Assembly: GCA_023375785.1 (NCBI GenBank)
Contig: SZWC01001584.1
Span: 31,448 to 95,447 of the forward strand
DNA from: Penium margaritaceum
Lineage: Eukaryota; Streptophyta; Zygnematophyceae; Desmidiales; Peniaceae
Length of the DNA: 64,000 nucleotides
Reading direction: 5' to 3'
Both the position numbers and the translations under genes were made by a program. Positions 12,075 through 23,232 of this stretch are shown here, in pieces; position 1 is the first letter of the stretch, and each line of letters opens with the position of its first letter. The notes under the pieces are model-generated. The model made no database searches. It worked only from the letters and a program-made list of their open reading frames with translations, and was not told the origin of the DNA.

Positions 12075-13030
12075 TGCTTGTGGTGTTTGCCACCAATGAA
12101 AGAGGTGGTTTTGGTCGTGAAAAATGAAATTAGAGGTTGAAGGGCGTCCGCAGATGAGAAGGAAACTCTCTTGGAGTTTGAATGATATTTGACAGACGTG
12201 TGGGCAATGTTCAAAGGCGTGAGAGATGGTTTCTTCGATAAGGTTACAGAGGGGGCAGAGGACTTCGAAGGGTGGTGGAAAGAAACGAGATGTATTCGTA
12301 TTTGAATGCTTTGTAGAAGGATTTTTGCAGTAGTGTCTTTTTGTTTTGTGGATATAGTCGGTGTGTGAAGAATGTTATAAAGCGTCAATCTAGGGAAAGG
12401 TGGGGCCTTCTTCATTCCATTTGGCTTGATAAGTGACTTCTTTTGTGTGGCTCTTGATAAGGGTGTTGTAGATTTCAGTCAGTTTAGGTTTCTTGGAGGT
12501 TTGCAGTCTCCATGAGGGGACGGTCGTATTATTACAGCAGCCGATGAAGGTGTTGTTTTGCGTGTGAATTGGAGTCCAAATGCTAAGATTGTGTATAGGA
12601 TTAACTGGTAGAGTTGTTGGTTCGATCTTGAGGGTGGGGCTGACTGAGTACGCAGTGGCAAGATTCCTGTCATCGTGAGGTTGAAGCTTGTAGATTAAAT
12701 CTGGCAGGGTACTGGTGTAAGATGTGAACATGTGTTGTTTTGAAATATCTTCCATTTTTCCGAGGATAATATCGGACCAAGTGGGGGAATTTGCGCGATA
12801 ACTCTTTTGATGACGTTAAGATTGCTGGTTGTAGTACCACATTTAGAGAGGGAAAGCTTGGAGAACTCTTTGCTGTTGAAAATTTCATGAAAGATGTGTG
12901 TAAGTTGTACTTCATTCTCAAGTGAGTAGTGTTCTCTTTTGTCAAGGCCAAAAGGTTTACCATTTGGCTTAAGGAGGAAGAGGTTGAAAGCTACAAATTC
13001 TTCGAGTAGTTCTTTTCGAAGCAAGGCAGG
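12075..13030 (-). pseudogene. LINE C-terminal region with zf-RVT motif
   Basis: Downstream of the RT on the same strand. A CPLC at 12246-12257 followed by HAFEHC at 12204-12221, in the same frame, forms the CX2C..H..C motif of the zf-RVT domain found at the end of many plant LINEs. The intervening segment (about 12390-13024) is spread over at least two frames, showing insertions or deletions. The region after the motif (FHWWQTP) runs to the end near 12090. Confidence 0.7.
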
Positions 13031-13138
13031 AGGTGTAACATCAGGCTTGGACTCTAGAAATTGTTTGAGAATGTCCGTCCATCTGGGACATAATTTTTTT
13101 TCTAGTTTAAGAATGTCAGGGTGAGAGAGAAAGAAGTG

Positions 13139-13897
13139 TCATTTTTTGTAAAAACAATTTGAGTGGCTTGCAACCCGTTTCCATGTGTGGTGAGCTGGTG
13201 AGAGATAATCGTAGGTTCGTTGTGCGCTTTGTGCCTGCACGATGACTGTGGGCCAGGGGACTCCTAGTCCGCCATTCTCTGGGTGGTTGATTGCTACATT
13301 TTTGTTGATGAAGCGGAGCTTTCCATCCTGTTTGGAAGCGAAGAGGAAACTCAAAATGATGTTCTGTATTTGTACGAGAAATTCGGAGGAGGGGGGTGAG
13401 ATCCCAGAGTGGTAGAGAAACATTGGGACGAGATATGTCTGGATTATCACTAGTTTCGTTGGAAGACTAAAATGGAATTTACGCCATTGTATGGCTGATT
13501 CTTTTATCTTTTGGGTGATGGTGCTCCACATCGAAGTGTTTTGTGTGTCGTGATCAAGGTTGACTCCCAGAATTCGTTGAGGTTCAGACGATTCCTTGTA
13601 TGTAGCAGATGGGGGTGCAGATGTGTGACGGCCGGCTGGGAATGATATCGTCTTTCCGGCATTTGCTTTGAGGCCGGTCAGGTTTTTGCTGATTTCTAAA
13701 ATCTGTTCTGCTTTGTCCAGGTTGCAGTGGTCTTTGATCATGACAGTGGTGTCATCTGCATAGGCACCAAAAGTTGGACATTGTTCAAAGTTTGCGATTG
13801 GTTTGTCTATGCATCGTGCAAAACATTGGTTGAGGGGTTCCATTGATATGATGAAGAGCAGTGGGGCGATGGGACACCCTTGTCGGACGCGACCAAC
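13139..13897 (-). pseudogene. LINE reverse transcriptase, 3' part of the domain
   Basis: The open frame on the minus strand reads VRQGCPIAPLLF at its start, then GAYADDTTVMI (the YADD catalytic motif), LKANAGKT, and RILGVNL/GGLGVPWP further on. These are the order and spacing of LINE RT palm motifs and the thumb/connection region. The frame formally extends to 14083, but the first 60 or so residues come from unrelated upstream DNA. The fingers and the first catalytic Asp region are missing. The frame closes at 13139 and related sequence continues in other frames downstream. Confidence 0.85.
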
Positions 13898-14214
13898 GAG
13901 CCAAGTGAGCCGCGATGGACGGGCCAAGTGAGCCGCGAGCGTCCATGCCATGGTGTGAAAACACCATGGCGCGCTTCGACGGCGCTCCACGGCAGCGCAA
14001 CGGCCCTGCGCAAAAACTGGTCGGTCCCGCAGCCCAAGAGCGCCCGTGCTCGCTAGGCCAGATGTGTCTTCCAAGGGTTGCAAAACAGAGCTGGGCGCTT
14101 CAAAATTACCCAGGGCTGTGCCATGTCATTTGGCTCAAGCTAAGGCCTTGCCCGCCGACTGGTAAAATGCGCTTCACTTCTTGGTGCCGCACTTGGACAT
14201 GCGGAGGGGCAAAT
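13898..14214. other. GC-rich junction segment with direct repeat and hairpin
   Basis: Lies between the truncated LINE and the truncated Copia-2. A 16-bp word, GCCAAGTGAGCCGCGA, occurs at 13900-13915 and 13923-13938. 13947-13970 is a perfect hairpin (arms GCCATGGTGT/ACACCATGGC, loop GAAA). A 37-bp stretch at about 14186-14222 is closely similar to 33071-33107. No gene recognised. Confidence 0.55.
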
Positions 14215-14820
14215 TTTCAACACGGCTACCTACCTTGTGAACCTCACGCCTGCAGCAGCTCTGCAAAGGAGAGGCAAGAAGAAGCAGATACAACATCTAG
14301 AGATGCCTCTAGAAGCAAGGTCAGGCAGGAAGCCGGATGCCTACCATCTCAAGGCATTTGGTTGCACCAGCTTTGCCAAGGTCTAGGCCGGTGAGGGCCC
14401 TGGAAAGCTCGATGCGAGAGCACAAAATTTCATTTTCATCCGCTATGACATCGCCCATAAAGCATATAGACTGTGGCACCAAGGAGCCAAGAAGGTCATC
14501 CGCAGCAAAGACGTGGATTTCCACGAAAGGTTTGTGAGTAAGGAAGAGCTTCTCGAACTCGAGAACACTCCAAAACAGGGAGAGTGGCTCACTATCCTCG
14601 AGGAGGGAGACAAAGCTCCAGCACAATGGCATGAGCTAGGTTTTGCAACAGGGATAGGAGCTGATGACGATGACTCAAAGGAATCAGACTCTGATTCCGA
14701 CGTATGTGATCCTCCTCACCATGAGGATGATGAGGATGATTCCTCTCCCATCATCAACGATGAAGTAGAGCTCCAGCCTCCACATCAACAGCAACAACTG
14801 GCAGGTCCAAGGAGTAGTTA
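14215..14820 (+). pseudogene. Copia-2 integrase C-terminal and linker region
   Basis: Shows KPDAYHLKAFGC and IAHKAYRLWHQGAKKVIRSK, the integrase-tail motifs shared by Copia elements, then an acidic linker (EDDEDDSSP). Matches the equivalent part of Copia-1 at 2967-3293. Confidence 0.78.
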
Positions 14821-15004
14821 AAGCCTCAAAGTATCTCGGCAGCATTTCGACGCAGATAGGGGTGAGCGGACAGGCTTCAACTATTTGTTCATGGTTCAAG
14901 AGGAGCCAACATCTTTTGCAGAGGCACTAACGCAGACTGACAAAGTGGAGTGGGATGAAGCAATTTGCACTGAACTCAGCTCCATCAAGGAGAATGGGAC
15001 ATAG

Positions 15005-16480
15005 GTGATGGTGGACAGACCTGCCGGGACTCACGTTGTGGAGTCGAAGTGGGTACTGAAAGCAAAAAGAAAACAATACGGCAAGATAGACAAGTACAAG
15101 GCACAGGTGGTAGCAAAGGGGTTCTCTCAATGGCCAAGTACAGATTGCGATGAGACCTTTGCTCAAGTTGCGACGTTTGCCTTCATCCGGTCAATGCTTG
15201 CTATTGCAGCAGCCAAGAACATGGAGGTCCACCAGGTGGATGTCAAGACAACTTTTCTTTATAGTAAACTTGACAAGGAGGTATTGATGGAGGTTCCAGA
15301 GGGGGTTGATACTCCCAAGGGCAAGGGGTGCAGATTGGTGAAGGCACTCTATGGGCTAAAACAAGCGCCAAGACTTTGGTACCGGGAGATGGATATATTC
15401 ATAGCTGAGGAGTCCTTCGTGCACAGCGACAATGATCCTAACATGCATGTGTATGAGAGCGACAAAGGGACCATGTTGGTCACCTTGTACGTTGATGACC
15501 TCATTCAATGTTCTTCTTCAACACGGCTGCTAGACGATCTCAAAGGGTAGCTGAGTAGCAGATTTGAGATGAAAGACATGGGTCCTCTTGACTTCTACCT
15601 TGGAATCGCCATCAAGCGTGACAAAGCAGCAGGTACCATCAGCCTGAACCAGACAAAATACATTGACTCCATCCTCAAACAATATGACATGGCAGATTGC
15701 AAGCCTGCCAGCACACCCATGAGCTTGGAGTGCAAGCTCTCTTCCTCCATGTCCCCATCCAATGAAGCGAAGAAAACTGACATGTTCAGCATCCCATATC
15801 AGTCTTCAGTGGGCAGTATGATGTATGCCATGGTCACCATCCAACCAGATATAGCCCATGCTATTGGGCAGGTGAGCCGGTTTGTGGCCAATCCCGGTCC
15901 ACTTCACTGGCAGGCTGTGAAGCGCATCATGCGCTACTTTCAGGGGACGTGGCACTGGGGACTCCAGTTTGGAGGCATTGCTGGATCTGTGTCACTTCGT
16001 CTCATGTGCTACACGAATGCTGATTGGGGAGGGAATATTGATGACAGAAAATCTACCTCCAGCTTTGTGTGTATGTTGAATGGAGGTGCAGTCAATTGGA
16101 CAAGTCGCAAGCATGAATGTGTTTCTCTGTCAACAGCTGAAGCTGAGTACATCGCCTTGGCTGAGGTGTGTAAAGAGATGCAGTGGCTACAAATCTTGCT
16201 ATCTGAGATGAAGGCACCACAGGCAATGGCGACGGTCATCAAGATTGACAACACGAGCGCAATGAACATGTCCAAGAACCCCGTCCTGTCCAGGCTCACC
16301 AGGAACATCGAGATCCGCTACCACTATGCTCGAGACTTGGTCTACAAGGAGACAGTGGAGCTCGAGTATGTCGGTACCAAGCTGAACAGGACTGGAAAGC
16401 TTACAAAGCCACTGGACAAGGACCTCCACCAGGCGGTAAGGCAAGGTATTGGCATGGTCAATGCATGTGATGACGAATGA
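15005..16480 (+). pseudogene. Copia-2 reverse transcriptase and RNase H
   Basis: The RT part (15005-15550) has HVVESKWVLK, YKAQVVAKGFSQ, DVKTTFLYSKLDKEV, LYGLKQAPRLWY and the catalytic LYVDDLI. The 15569-16480 part covers the RT thumb and RNase H with MKDMGPLDFYLGI, SVGSMMYAMV, ADWGGNIDDRKSTSSFVC and VSLSTAEAEYIAL. This is the classic Copia order. Fossil with a small number of breaks. Confidence 0.87.
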
Positions 16481-16503
16481 TGATGCTCACTGATGCAAGG
16501 TGC

Positions 16504-16513
16504 AAGGGAGAGA
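16504..16513 (+). other. Polypurine tract of Copia-2
   Basis: AAGGGAGAGA lies directly before the TGTTG start of the putative 3' LTR at 16516 and 24 bp after the RNase H frame. This is the expected position for the plus-strand primer. Confidence 0.6.
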
Positions 16514-16515
16514 TT

Positions 16516-17159
16516 TGTTGAATGTTTTGGCCCCTTGTTCAGTGTTGTAGGATGGATCAGGAATGCTCTGCCCCTTGTGGAGGTATGACCACTGGAATCT
16601 GTTGTGGTGTGACTCAATAATGCTCTGTCTCATGTGAGATATGACCTGTGAGTACACTATGTGGGTGAGTGGTTACCTTGGCCATTTTGTTGACTTGGCA
16701 AAGTGAGAGGTCATGTGTTTGATCTTGGCCCCATGCACAACTTGTTTGTTATGGAAGCTTCCAAGAAAGAAAGTCCATAGCTTCTTGGACGCTGCTTGGT
16801 TGGTCTTTCACCTTGACACTAGGACGCTTATGTGTCAAGCCCACAGTGCAAGTCTATTGGTGATGTGGCTGCTTCAGGCCACTTTCCAACAATGTGCTTT
16901 TGAGTTCTACGACTGGAGAAATAGCTGTCGACTGAAGGACTTGTCTTGCATTCTGATCAATTAACCCTTGCTTGATGCTCTCTTGCATGTTGACGACTTG
17001 AGCTCTTCATGAGAGGTAATGCTAAGGCGTTAGTTCTTTAAGGTGAAGTTTATGCCTGATTAAGTTTGGGGTGCATGAAACATGTCAACAAAGGAAGAAG
17101 GTGTAAAAATCTTTGTACCTTTTTTCAGTTTTGCAGCTTCTCTGCTGGAGGTGGTTACC
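16516..17159 (+). repeat. Putative Copia-2 3' LTR and adjoining non-coding DNA
   Basis: Starts TGTTGAATG straight after the polypurine tract. The LTR end could not be fixed because no 5' partner is present. The remainder up to 17159 has no recognised gene. Confidence 0.45.
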
Positions 17160-18368
17160 TCAGTAGCTAACAGTCTCTGCCATTTGTGCTTCCATCCTTG
17201 CATGGGACTGCAGCTGCCCGCCAACGTCCAGATGGTGCTCCCGTTCAGATTGCACCTGTTGATACGCTCGCTCCCTTCGAGTTTCCTGCCAGAGCTTCTC
17301 ACGAGTTTCAACTGCCAGCATATCCGTCTTTGCAATATCAGGACCATCACCAGCATCTGGATCATCTTCCAACACCTGTGCTTTACGAGGAGGGGGCTGA
17401 TCTTGTCCGCTACTCCGCCACTCTTCTCTCAGCCTAGACCGCATGATCAGATCACCAGCAGGCAGCCGCTCTTTTTCTGGTGGAATGGTGAAGAGGTTTT
17501 CTCCAACCTTTATGACCGTGTTGCAGTCACTAGCTTCACCACCTTCTCCATCATCCATAACTCCTCTTGCCACAAGTAGACCAAAAACACCTCCCAACTC
17601 TTCAAATTGCCTTGGATCTCATCCTGTCAGTACAAGGCACTCCTTGTGGAATTCTTTTGACTTCTCGGACGGAGTCACCAAACTTGGAAACAGTGTTTCT
17701 TCGACAACATCCTCCAAAAGTTGGTTCATCACAGCTGATCCTAGGATGTTACGTGGCCAATACTGTACATAGCCAAAATCATGACCTGCAATACCAAGCC
17801 CTGTTTCCATTGTGGGTATGTCCAGCTCACGATAAGTGACTCTTTGGCCAACAGCCACAATGTACGCCCTTGGTGCATTCCACTCTTAAAATCGGGAAAA
17901 TATATCTCCATGATCATGCTCAATCAATTGATACAAATGTTCCCTATCAAGCGGGGGAATTGTAGCAACTTGCTGCAATGTCAGCCCTTCAGGTGGAGTC
18001 TCAAACGGCTCTCATCAAACGACCAATTGTTTTTCCCTTACACGACGTGCTTCGGCAATTTTTGCATCGAAATCCTCTTCACACTTCCAGTCTGCCTCAA
18101 TAAGCAATGTTTGTCTCTCGGCCGCTGTTGAATGTCTACAACCTCCTCTCACATACCAATCACTCGGGCCAGGTTCATGTGGAAGAGGACGTCTTTCCTC
18201 ATTCCCGTCGTCTGGGACCTTCTCTTTGCCCTTATCTCTCGCCGTTGCTGTCGGATTGTCAGTACCACCCTCTTCCACAACTGCAGGAGAGGGAGGACGT
18301 GAATTTGACCCCTCTGACTCACAAGATTCACTCTCATCCGAGTTCTCAACTGATTCCATATCACACAC
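17160..18368 (-). pseudogene. Unrecognised coding-like stretch (minus strand)
   Basis: A single minus-strand frame stays protein-like over about 400 codons with only a few interruptions. The start has an acidic Ser/Glu-rich head (MCDMESVENSDESESCESEG) and a segment with DWYVRGGCRHSTAAERQTLL. The middle contains LDREHLYQLIEHDHGD, then RVTYRELDIPTMETGLGIAG and YVQYWPRNILGSAV. The tail is charged and helix-rich (LAVETREKLWQETRRERA). I do not recognise the family. It could be a degraded host gene with introns, a DNA-transposon accessory gene or a gag-like fragment. A GT-type donor-like site (GAGGTAACC) follows the last frame. The upstream neighbour is Copia-2; the downstream side is non-coding. 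Confidence 0.45.
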
Positions 18369-19961
18369 ACACTTCTGATACTAGGGCAGGAATGCAGGAC
18401 GCGTTCCTTCAGATACCACAAAGCTGCTTTATGACACAAGGACCATCAAGGAAACAAGACTAACAATGTAATTCACCTACACAACGCTGAAAAAAGCATT
18501 TTGGCTGATTACAGCTGCGGGTTGACACTCTTCTGAGCTCGGCCTCAATGATCAGCTACCATGGCTAGTCCAATGGATCGTAGGCCAAGGGACTTAGCTT
18601 ACAAAGCCAACCGATTGATAATGTCAGTTGTCATTTCATTGATGTCATCATCGACTCAGCTATCGCACCTGTACACATTACCACATGATCTGGTTCATCT
18701 TGATCATAACTGATTGTTCCTCCTTCTGCTCTGTATTTCACACTTTAAGGTACAACATCAAACATAGTATAACTTTACTTGTGCATAGACAACATTCTAT
18801 CAATACTGCCTTACATCATTAAACCACTTTTGACGACAACATTTTTTTCAAATATCACATCCAATCAACACATGAGACAACTCATCTTCAAACATGTTTC
18901 ACACTATAACCACTACTTCCAAAACCTCCATACAATTCAGAATAAAACTAGATTAGCACAAAACAGAATTCTTATCTATTCAAATTCATACCTTTTATGT
19001 TACCTTCAAGTATCATTTCTACATGTATACGATTCATGATTACAATGTACCCCGTTGCACAAGAATTGTGCAACATTTTCAACTTTTCTTTGCGTTACAT
19101 AGTAACCCTTTAAAATCGTTTCGTTGTCCAAAGCTGTTGCAAGACAATCGTGATTGGTGGATCCGTCATTTTTCTGACATGTCCACCAATGACGAAGCGA
19201 GGATTCTTGTAGACATAAGAATCAGAAAGCCAGACTGCAAATCCACCGGCTTTTTTTAAACAACAAACCGTACATCACGGATTCTGCAAAGCGACGCCAT
19301 TCACGGGAAAATGGACATTACAGTTGGGGTCCAATCCCTGTGATCAGCAGAATTGAATGCTGTTTTCTCCCTCTATGTTGCTCCTTCCTGGCCTCATCCT
19401 GTCCTGTTTCACGGAACTGGACGTCACGGCAATATCTTGAGAATCGTGAACCCGGCTTCAAACAGGGTCAAAATGCAATTGAAGGAAAATACATTCAATC
19501 ACCGCCATAGAAGAAGGTAACTAAATAAATTTTTGCCTATGAACATGTCATTTTATCTTTCATAACATAAGGAAACATTCAAAATTCATCCAAATTTATC
19601 AAAGGTCATGTTTTTTTGTGAATTTCACAGTAGATGTGTGAAACTAGCATGTTCACAATACAAGAGCACATTAATTTCATTTAAATGAATTCGTCATGAA
19701 ATCAAACCATATCTATGAGAAATAGAGAAGAAATGCTTTTCTAGGCTCGTCTTCAAATTTTTGGTTAAATCGTACCATAACATCAAATCAAACCATATCA
19801 TTTAGCCTCCCTTAACAGGTATGATGAATAATTTTGCTCGTTACTTTGTAACCCTGTGCATCCTTTGCGTGCAATACTTGCCTCTTGTTGTCATCATATT
19901 CGTGTCTCAACGCGCGTCGACCTCAAGATTTTTACGCCGTTCAGCCAAGGGAATTTTTGCT
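18369..19961. other. AT-rich non-coding stretch
   Basis: No domains, RNA genes or repeat arrays were recognised. Only short frames. Confidence 0.4.
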
Positions 19962-20600
19962 AAAATGAGTCTAGGGCATGCAGGCCCATGAGACATGAGC
20001 TCAGGGTGTGAGCGGGAGGAATACAGCGCCAAGATTTGGCTAAGTCTGGAATCAATTGATTAAGAACCAAGGAGAGAGTACAATGAGCCCTACTGAGGGC
20101 TTGTGTACTAGGGACTGGCGGCTAGCCCACCAGGCCCCGTCATCCCCGTCACACCAAAAGATAGGAATGGATGATATTCATGTCACAGAACAATCAACCA
20201 ACAATGGAGGTCTCTCAAGGCACCGGAACAGTAAACCGTGTGCTCGGATCTCGACCGACAGGAAAACATGCAATTTATCCCAAATGTATCCAGACTCTTC
20301 GGCAGGCCAGGCATTTTTAGGCCTCCCAATACACCGGAACAAGCAACCGGGTGTCCGGGTCTCAGCCACATGCAAACTACACATGTCTGTCAAAGGGTCA
20401 CAAAGACTAGGCCAATCAGTGCAGGGTCTCCTGAGGTACGGGTACAAACCACCGTGTACCCGGGTCTCGACCACAAAAAGAGTGCACCACCTGTAAGAGA
20501 CTATGCGGTGGATTTCTATGGGGTCTCCTGAGGTACTGGTACAAACTACCAAGTACCCGAGTCTCGACCACCGAGAAAACTCTACCAAACATTTATGCGT
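19962..20600 (-). repeat. Solo LTR of the element-X family
   Basis: The reverse complement matches the LTRs of element X (21466-22272 and 26236-27044), including the words around GAGACCCGGGCAC, the GGCTAGCC..CCAGTCC region and the end near CAGACTTAGCCAAAT. No element interior adjoins it, so it is a solo or truncated LTR. The edge near 20600 is approximate. Confidence 0.7.
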
Positions 20601-20729
20601 GAACTGAGCTGCTAGGATGCAACATATGTATCACAGAGGGAGTGAGGTAGCCACTGGAGAACCATCAGCACAAAATAGGAGGCCCTCGCCACACAACACT
20701 ACATGATAGCTCAAATTTCATACACTAAC

Positions 20730-21194
20730 ATTTTTTGCCAACTGCCCCAACCTGCGGTGTTTTGTAACAGAAGATTCTCACAACTTTGACCGCTTTCCAG
20801 AATGGTCAAAAGAAGTGTCACGAACCATATCCATATTTCCATATTGACTGGTCAACTTCTCAATTACGCTCGACTTGTGTAACACCGTGCCTCAATATTC
20901 ACGAAGCCNCCCCCCCCCCCCCCCCCCCCCCCCTCCCTACTTCTTGGCGGAGCTTCTCGAAGCAGCCACTCACGGCGTGACCTCGCACGTGTCATTCAAG
21001 TGGAGCGCCATTTACACAACAAATGCCTCATTCTCATTCTCGGCATTGTATGTATGCGCTCGACTCACTCGACACTTGTCATCAAATTACACTTACTTCT
21101 TAATACAAATTATCCATTTTTTTCAAAATCCTCGAAATGTCTTCTGCTCAGCACCTCATCTTTATGAACCACCTACGTTTTCCTCGGCGTAAAA
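20730..21194 (+). repeat. Gypsy-2 5' LTR, downstream part
   Basis: Matches the LTRs of Gypsy-1 (38012-38512 and 45161-45711) in the segment from the AGCCACTCAC-like word through ATTACACTTAC to the CTACG..TCGGCGTAA end, and more weakly before that. It is followed at once by a PBS. It contains an N (20909) and a run of 24 C (20910-20933), so part of it is unreliable. The upstream edge is not resolved. Confidence 0.65.
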
Positions 21195-21196
21195 CT

Positions 21197-21208
21197 TGGT
21201 ATCAGAGC
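21197..21208 (+). other. Primer-binding site of Gypsy-2
   Basis: TGGTATCAGAGC, the exact iMet-tRNA-complementary PBS common in plant LTR elements, two bases after the LTR end. Confidence 0.75.
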
Positions 21209-21377
21209 GTAGTGGTTCTGGAGGGGCAGCCGATGCATTAACTCCTAGGTGACAACCTCACACGAGTCTTCAGTGCATCTCCACCAATCAGAAATTTTCA
21301 GACCTCACGCCGACAACGGTGAACGGAGCAAGCGCATCCGAGTATGAGCAACAGTAACCGCCCAAGACTCCGGCAAT

Positions 21378-21465
21378 GGAGGATAAGCAGCACGCGAACA
21401 ACAACATTCTCCTGGAGAACCAGACAACAGCGGCAACCTTCGCGACGAATGGCACAACACCGACG
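21378..21465 (+). pseudogene. Gypsy-2 gag start, cut by element X
   Basis: Starts MEDKQHANNN and runs to ATFATNGTTPT, where element X begins. The same N-terminal pattern occurs in the reverse-oriented fragment at 27482-27763 and, more distantly, in Gypsy-1 near 40383. Leader sequence 21295-21377 also matches the leader of the reverse-oriented fragment. Confidence 0.7.
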
Positions 21466-22272
21466 TATTGGTGTGTTGGCTTTGAGCCTCTCTGAGTGGT
21501 AGATAGGGTTCTATTGTGAGAGCTTCTCGGTTTGCTCCGATGATGCTGCAGTAGCTACATTTCTTGTTTTGTGTTATGTTTGGTGCATTCTAGCCACCTA
21601 GTTCACACATGAATGACTAGAAGAGTTTTCTTGGTGGTTGAGACCCGGGCACTTGGTGGTCTGTGCCAGTGCCCCGGGAGACCCCACAATGATGAGACAC
21701 ATATTGGTGTTGACAAGTAGTGCATTCCCTCTGTGGTCAAGACCCAGGTATACAATGGTTTGTACTAATACCTCGGGAGACCCTGCACTGATTGGTTGAG
21801 CCTTTGTTGATTCTTGTCAGACATATGTAGCTTGCATGTGGCTGAGACCAAGACATCCGGTGACATGTTCAGGCATCTCTGGAGGCCTAAACCTTCCTAG
21901 CTTGGCTGGCCGGTGATGTTAGTGTGTCACCGTAGATTCTGGATGTGTTTAGGTTATAATGGATATTCTCTTGTCAGTCTAGACAGGGACAGACTGTTGA
22001 CTGTTTCCGTGCTTAGGGAGACCTCCATTGTGTGGCTTCATGTTCCGTGACATGTGTATTCCCCGTCCGTGTCTTTTGCGCGAAGGGGATGACGGGGCCT
22101 GGTGGGCTAGCCGTCAGTCCACAGTACATAAGCTGGTAGTAGGGCTCATTGTACTGTTTCCTTGCTCTTAATGCGCTCTAGACTTTAGCCAAATGTGGCC
22201 TTTTCTGTCTGCCCCTCACACCCAGAGCTCATGGAAGTCTTGCATGGACCTGCAGGCCCCAATACATTCCAG
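21466..22272 (+). repeat. Element X 5' LTR
   Basis: Aligns with 26236-27044 from TTGGTGTGT to the ATTCCA/ATTCTA end. Inside are about four diverged copies of a unit containing GAGACCCGGGCAC and CGGGAGACC (starting near 21650, 21739, 21844 and 21980). The boundary is uncertain by a few bases because the termini are not a clean TG..CA. Confidence 0.78.
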
Positions 22273-22274
22273 TT

Positions 22275-22286
22275 TGGTATCAGAGC
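22275..22286 (+). other. Primer-binding site of element X
   Basis: TGGTATCAGAGC, a perfect 12-nt match to the plant iMet PBS, three bases after the 5' LTR. Confidence 0.8.
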
Positions 22287-22559
22287 ACAGGGGGGGGTGT
22301 GAGCTTTGGTGTAACGAAATTCGGTCTGAGGCATTGTGAGGAAGTGCCACGTGGCACCAGATAGGTAGTAGCGTGCAGGAGCCATCATCTGCATGAGGAA
22401 GGAAACAACAACCGGGTGCAGTAGCAAGTGATGCTGGGCGGCAGGATGAGCAGCGGCGGCAGGAGGAATAGGGAAAAAATGGAAGGAAATTGCCACGTAA
22501 TTTTCCCCTTGTCGACTGTGAGCTTGAGGGAGCTGTGAGCTCCAGGTAGCCGTTAGCTA

Positions 22560-23030
22560 TAGGTAAGTAGCAGCAGCCGCAGCAGTAGCGTGCAGCAGCA
22601 CGGCAGGAGTGGAAGCACCTTCAGCAGCAACAGCAGCACCAGCAGCGGGCGGTAGCATGGACGGTGGCACATAGTAGCAGCAGCAGCATCCGCAGCAGCC
22701 GTAGCAGCTATAGCAGTGGCGTGCAGCAGCAGTTACAGCACGCAGCAGCAACAACAACAGTGGAGTAGCAGTGAGGTAGCAGCAGCAGCGTGCAGCAGAG
22801 AGCAGCAGCAGCAGCATGCGGCAACGAGCCGCAGCAAGCAGCAGCAGTAATAGCACGTGGTAGCAGCGCACAAGAACAGTGCAGCAGAAGCAGCAGTAGT
22901 GTGAGCTGCTAAGGCAGCATGACAACAGCATCTACAGCAGCAACAGAGCAGTTACTGTAGCCGCAATGGCCGCAGCAGTCACAGCAGCCGCAACAGCTGA
23001 AGCAGCCGCAGCAGCAGAAGTTGCGAGTGC
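22560..23030 (+). repeat. Imperfect CAG/AGC trinucleotide-rich region
   Basis: Dominated by GCAGCA-type triplets for about 470 bp inside element X. The plus-strand reading towards its end is Ala-rich and leads into the zinc knuckle, so it may be a low-complexity part of a gag-like protein. Confidence 0.65.
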
Positions 23031-23232
23031 TACGCAACCCCTGCACAACAGCGCGGAAGCCGCGCAGCCGGCCCAGGGCTGGCGATCACCGGTGAGCGTG
23101 CTGGCGATCGCACCCACAATTTTCGTGGATGCCACCGTCGGACCAGAGCTGGCTGGTGAGGAGAAAAAAAACAAAAACAATGCTTGCTTTTATTGTGGTG
23201 ATGGGCGTCATGGGTGGTGTCGATGCTGGTAG
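22966..23232 (+). pseudogene. Element X gag-like segment with zinc knuckle
   Basis: An Ala-rich lead is followed by a Lys/Asn-rich stretch and CFYCGDGRHGWCRC, which fits the CX2CX4HX4C zinc knuckle of retroelement gag. Its place, about 700-950 bp after the PBS, is right for gag. No protease or RT motif follows. Fossil. Confidence 0.55.

Larger units (their letters stand above)
12004..13897 (-). mobile_element. 5'-truncated LINE (non-LTR retrotransposon)
   Basis: The minus strand encodes the downstream part of a LINE reverse transcriptase followed by a C-terminal zinc-finger region. The T-rich tract at 12004-12031 would be an A-rich 3' tail on the element strand. The 5' end is cut at about 13897, in the middle of the RT, where the sequence changes to unrelated GC-rich DNA. 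No endonuclease domain is present. 5' truncation is typical of incomplete reverse transcription by LINEs. Frame shifts separate the RT core from the C-terminal part, so this is a dead copy. Confidence 0.82.
14215..16515 (+). mobile_element. Copia-2, 5'-truncated Copia element (fossil)
   Basis: Plus-strand remnant starting inside the integrase C-terminal region and running through reverse transcriptase and RNase H. It is followed by a purine tract, AAGGGAGAGA (16504-16513), and a TGTTG LTR start at 16516. Gag, protease and the integrase core are absent. RT and RNase H resemble Copia-1 closely, so the two are members of one family. Few breaks in the remaining coding part. Confidence 0.85.

Noticed and set aside
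22557-22931. Leu/Cys-rich frame on the minus strand
   Set aside because: Product of the CAG-rich repeat; resembles a membrane protein only by composition.
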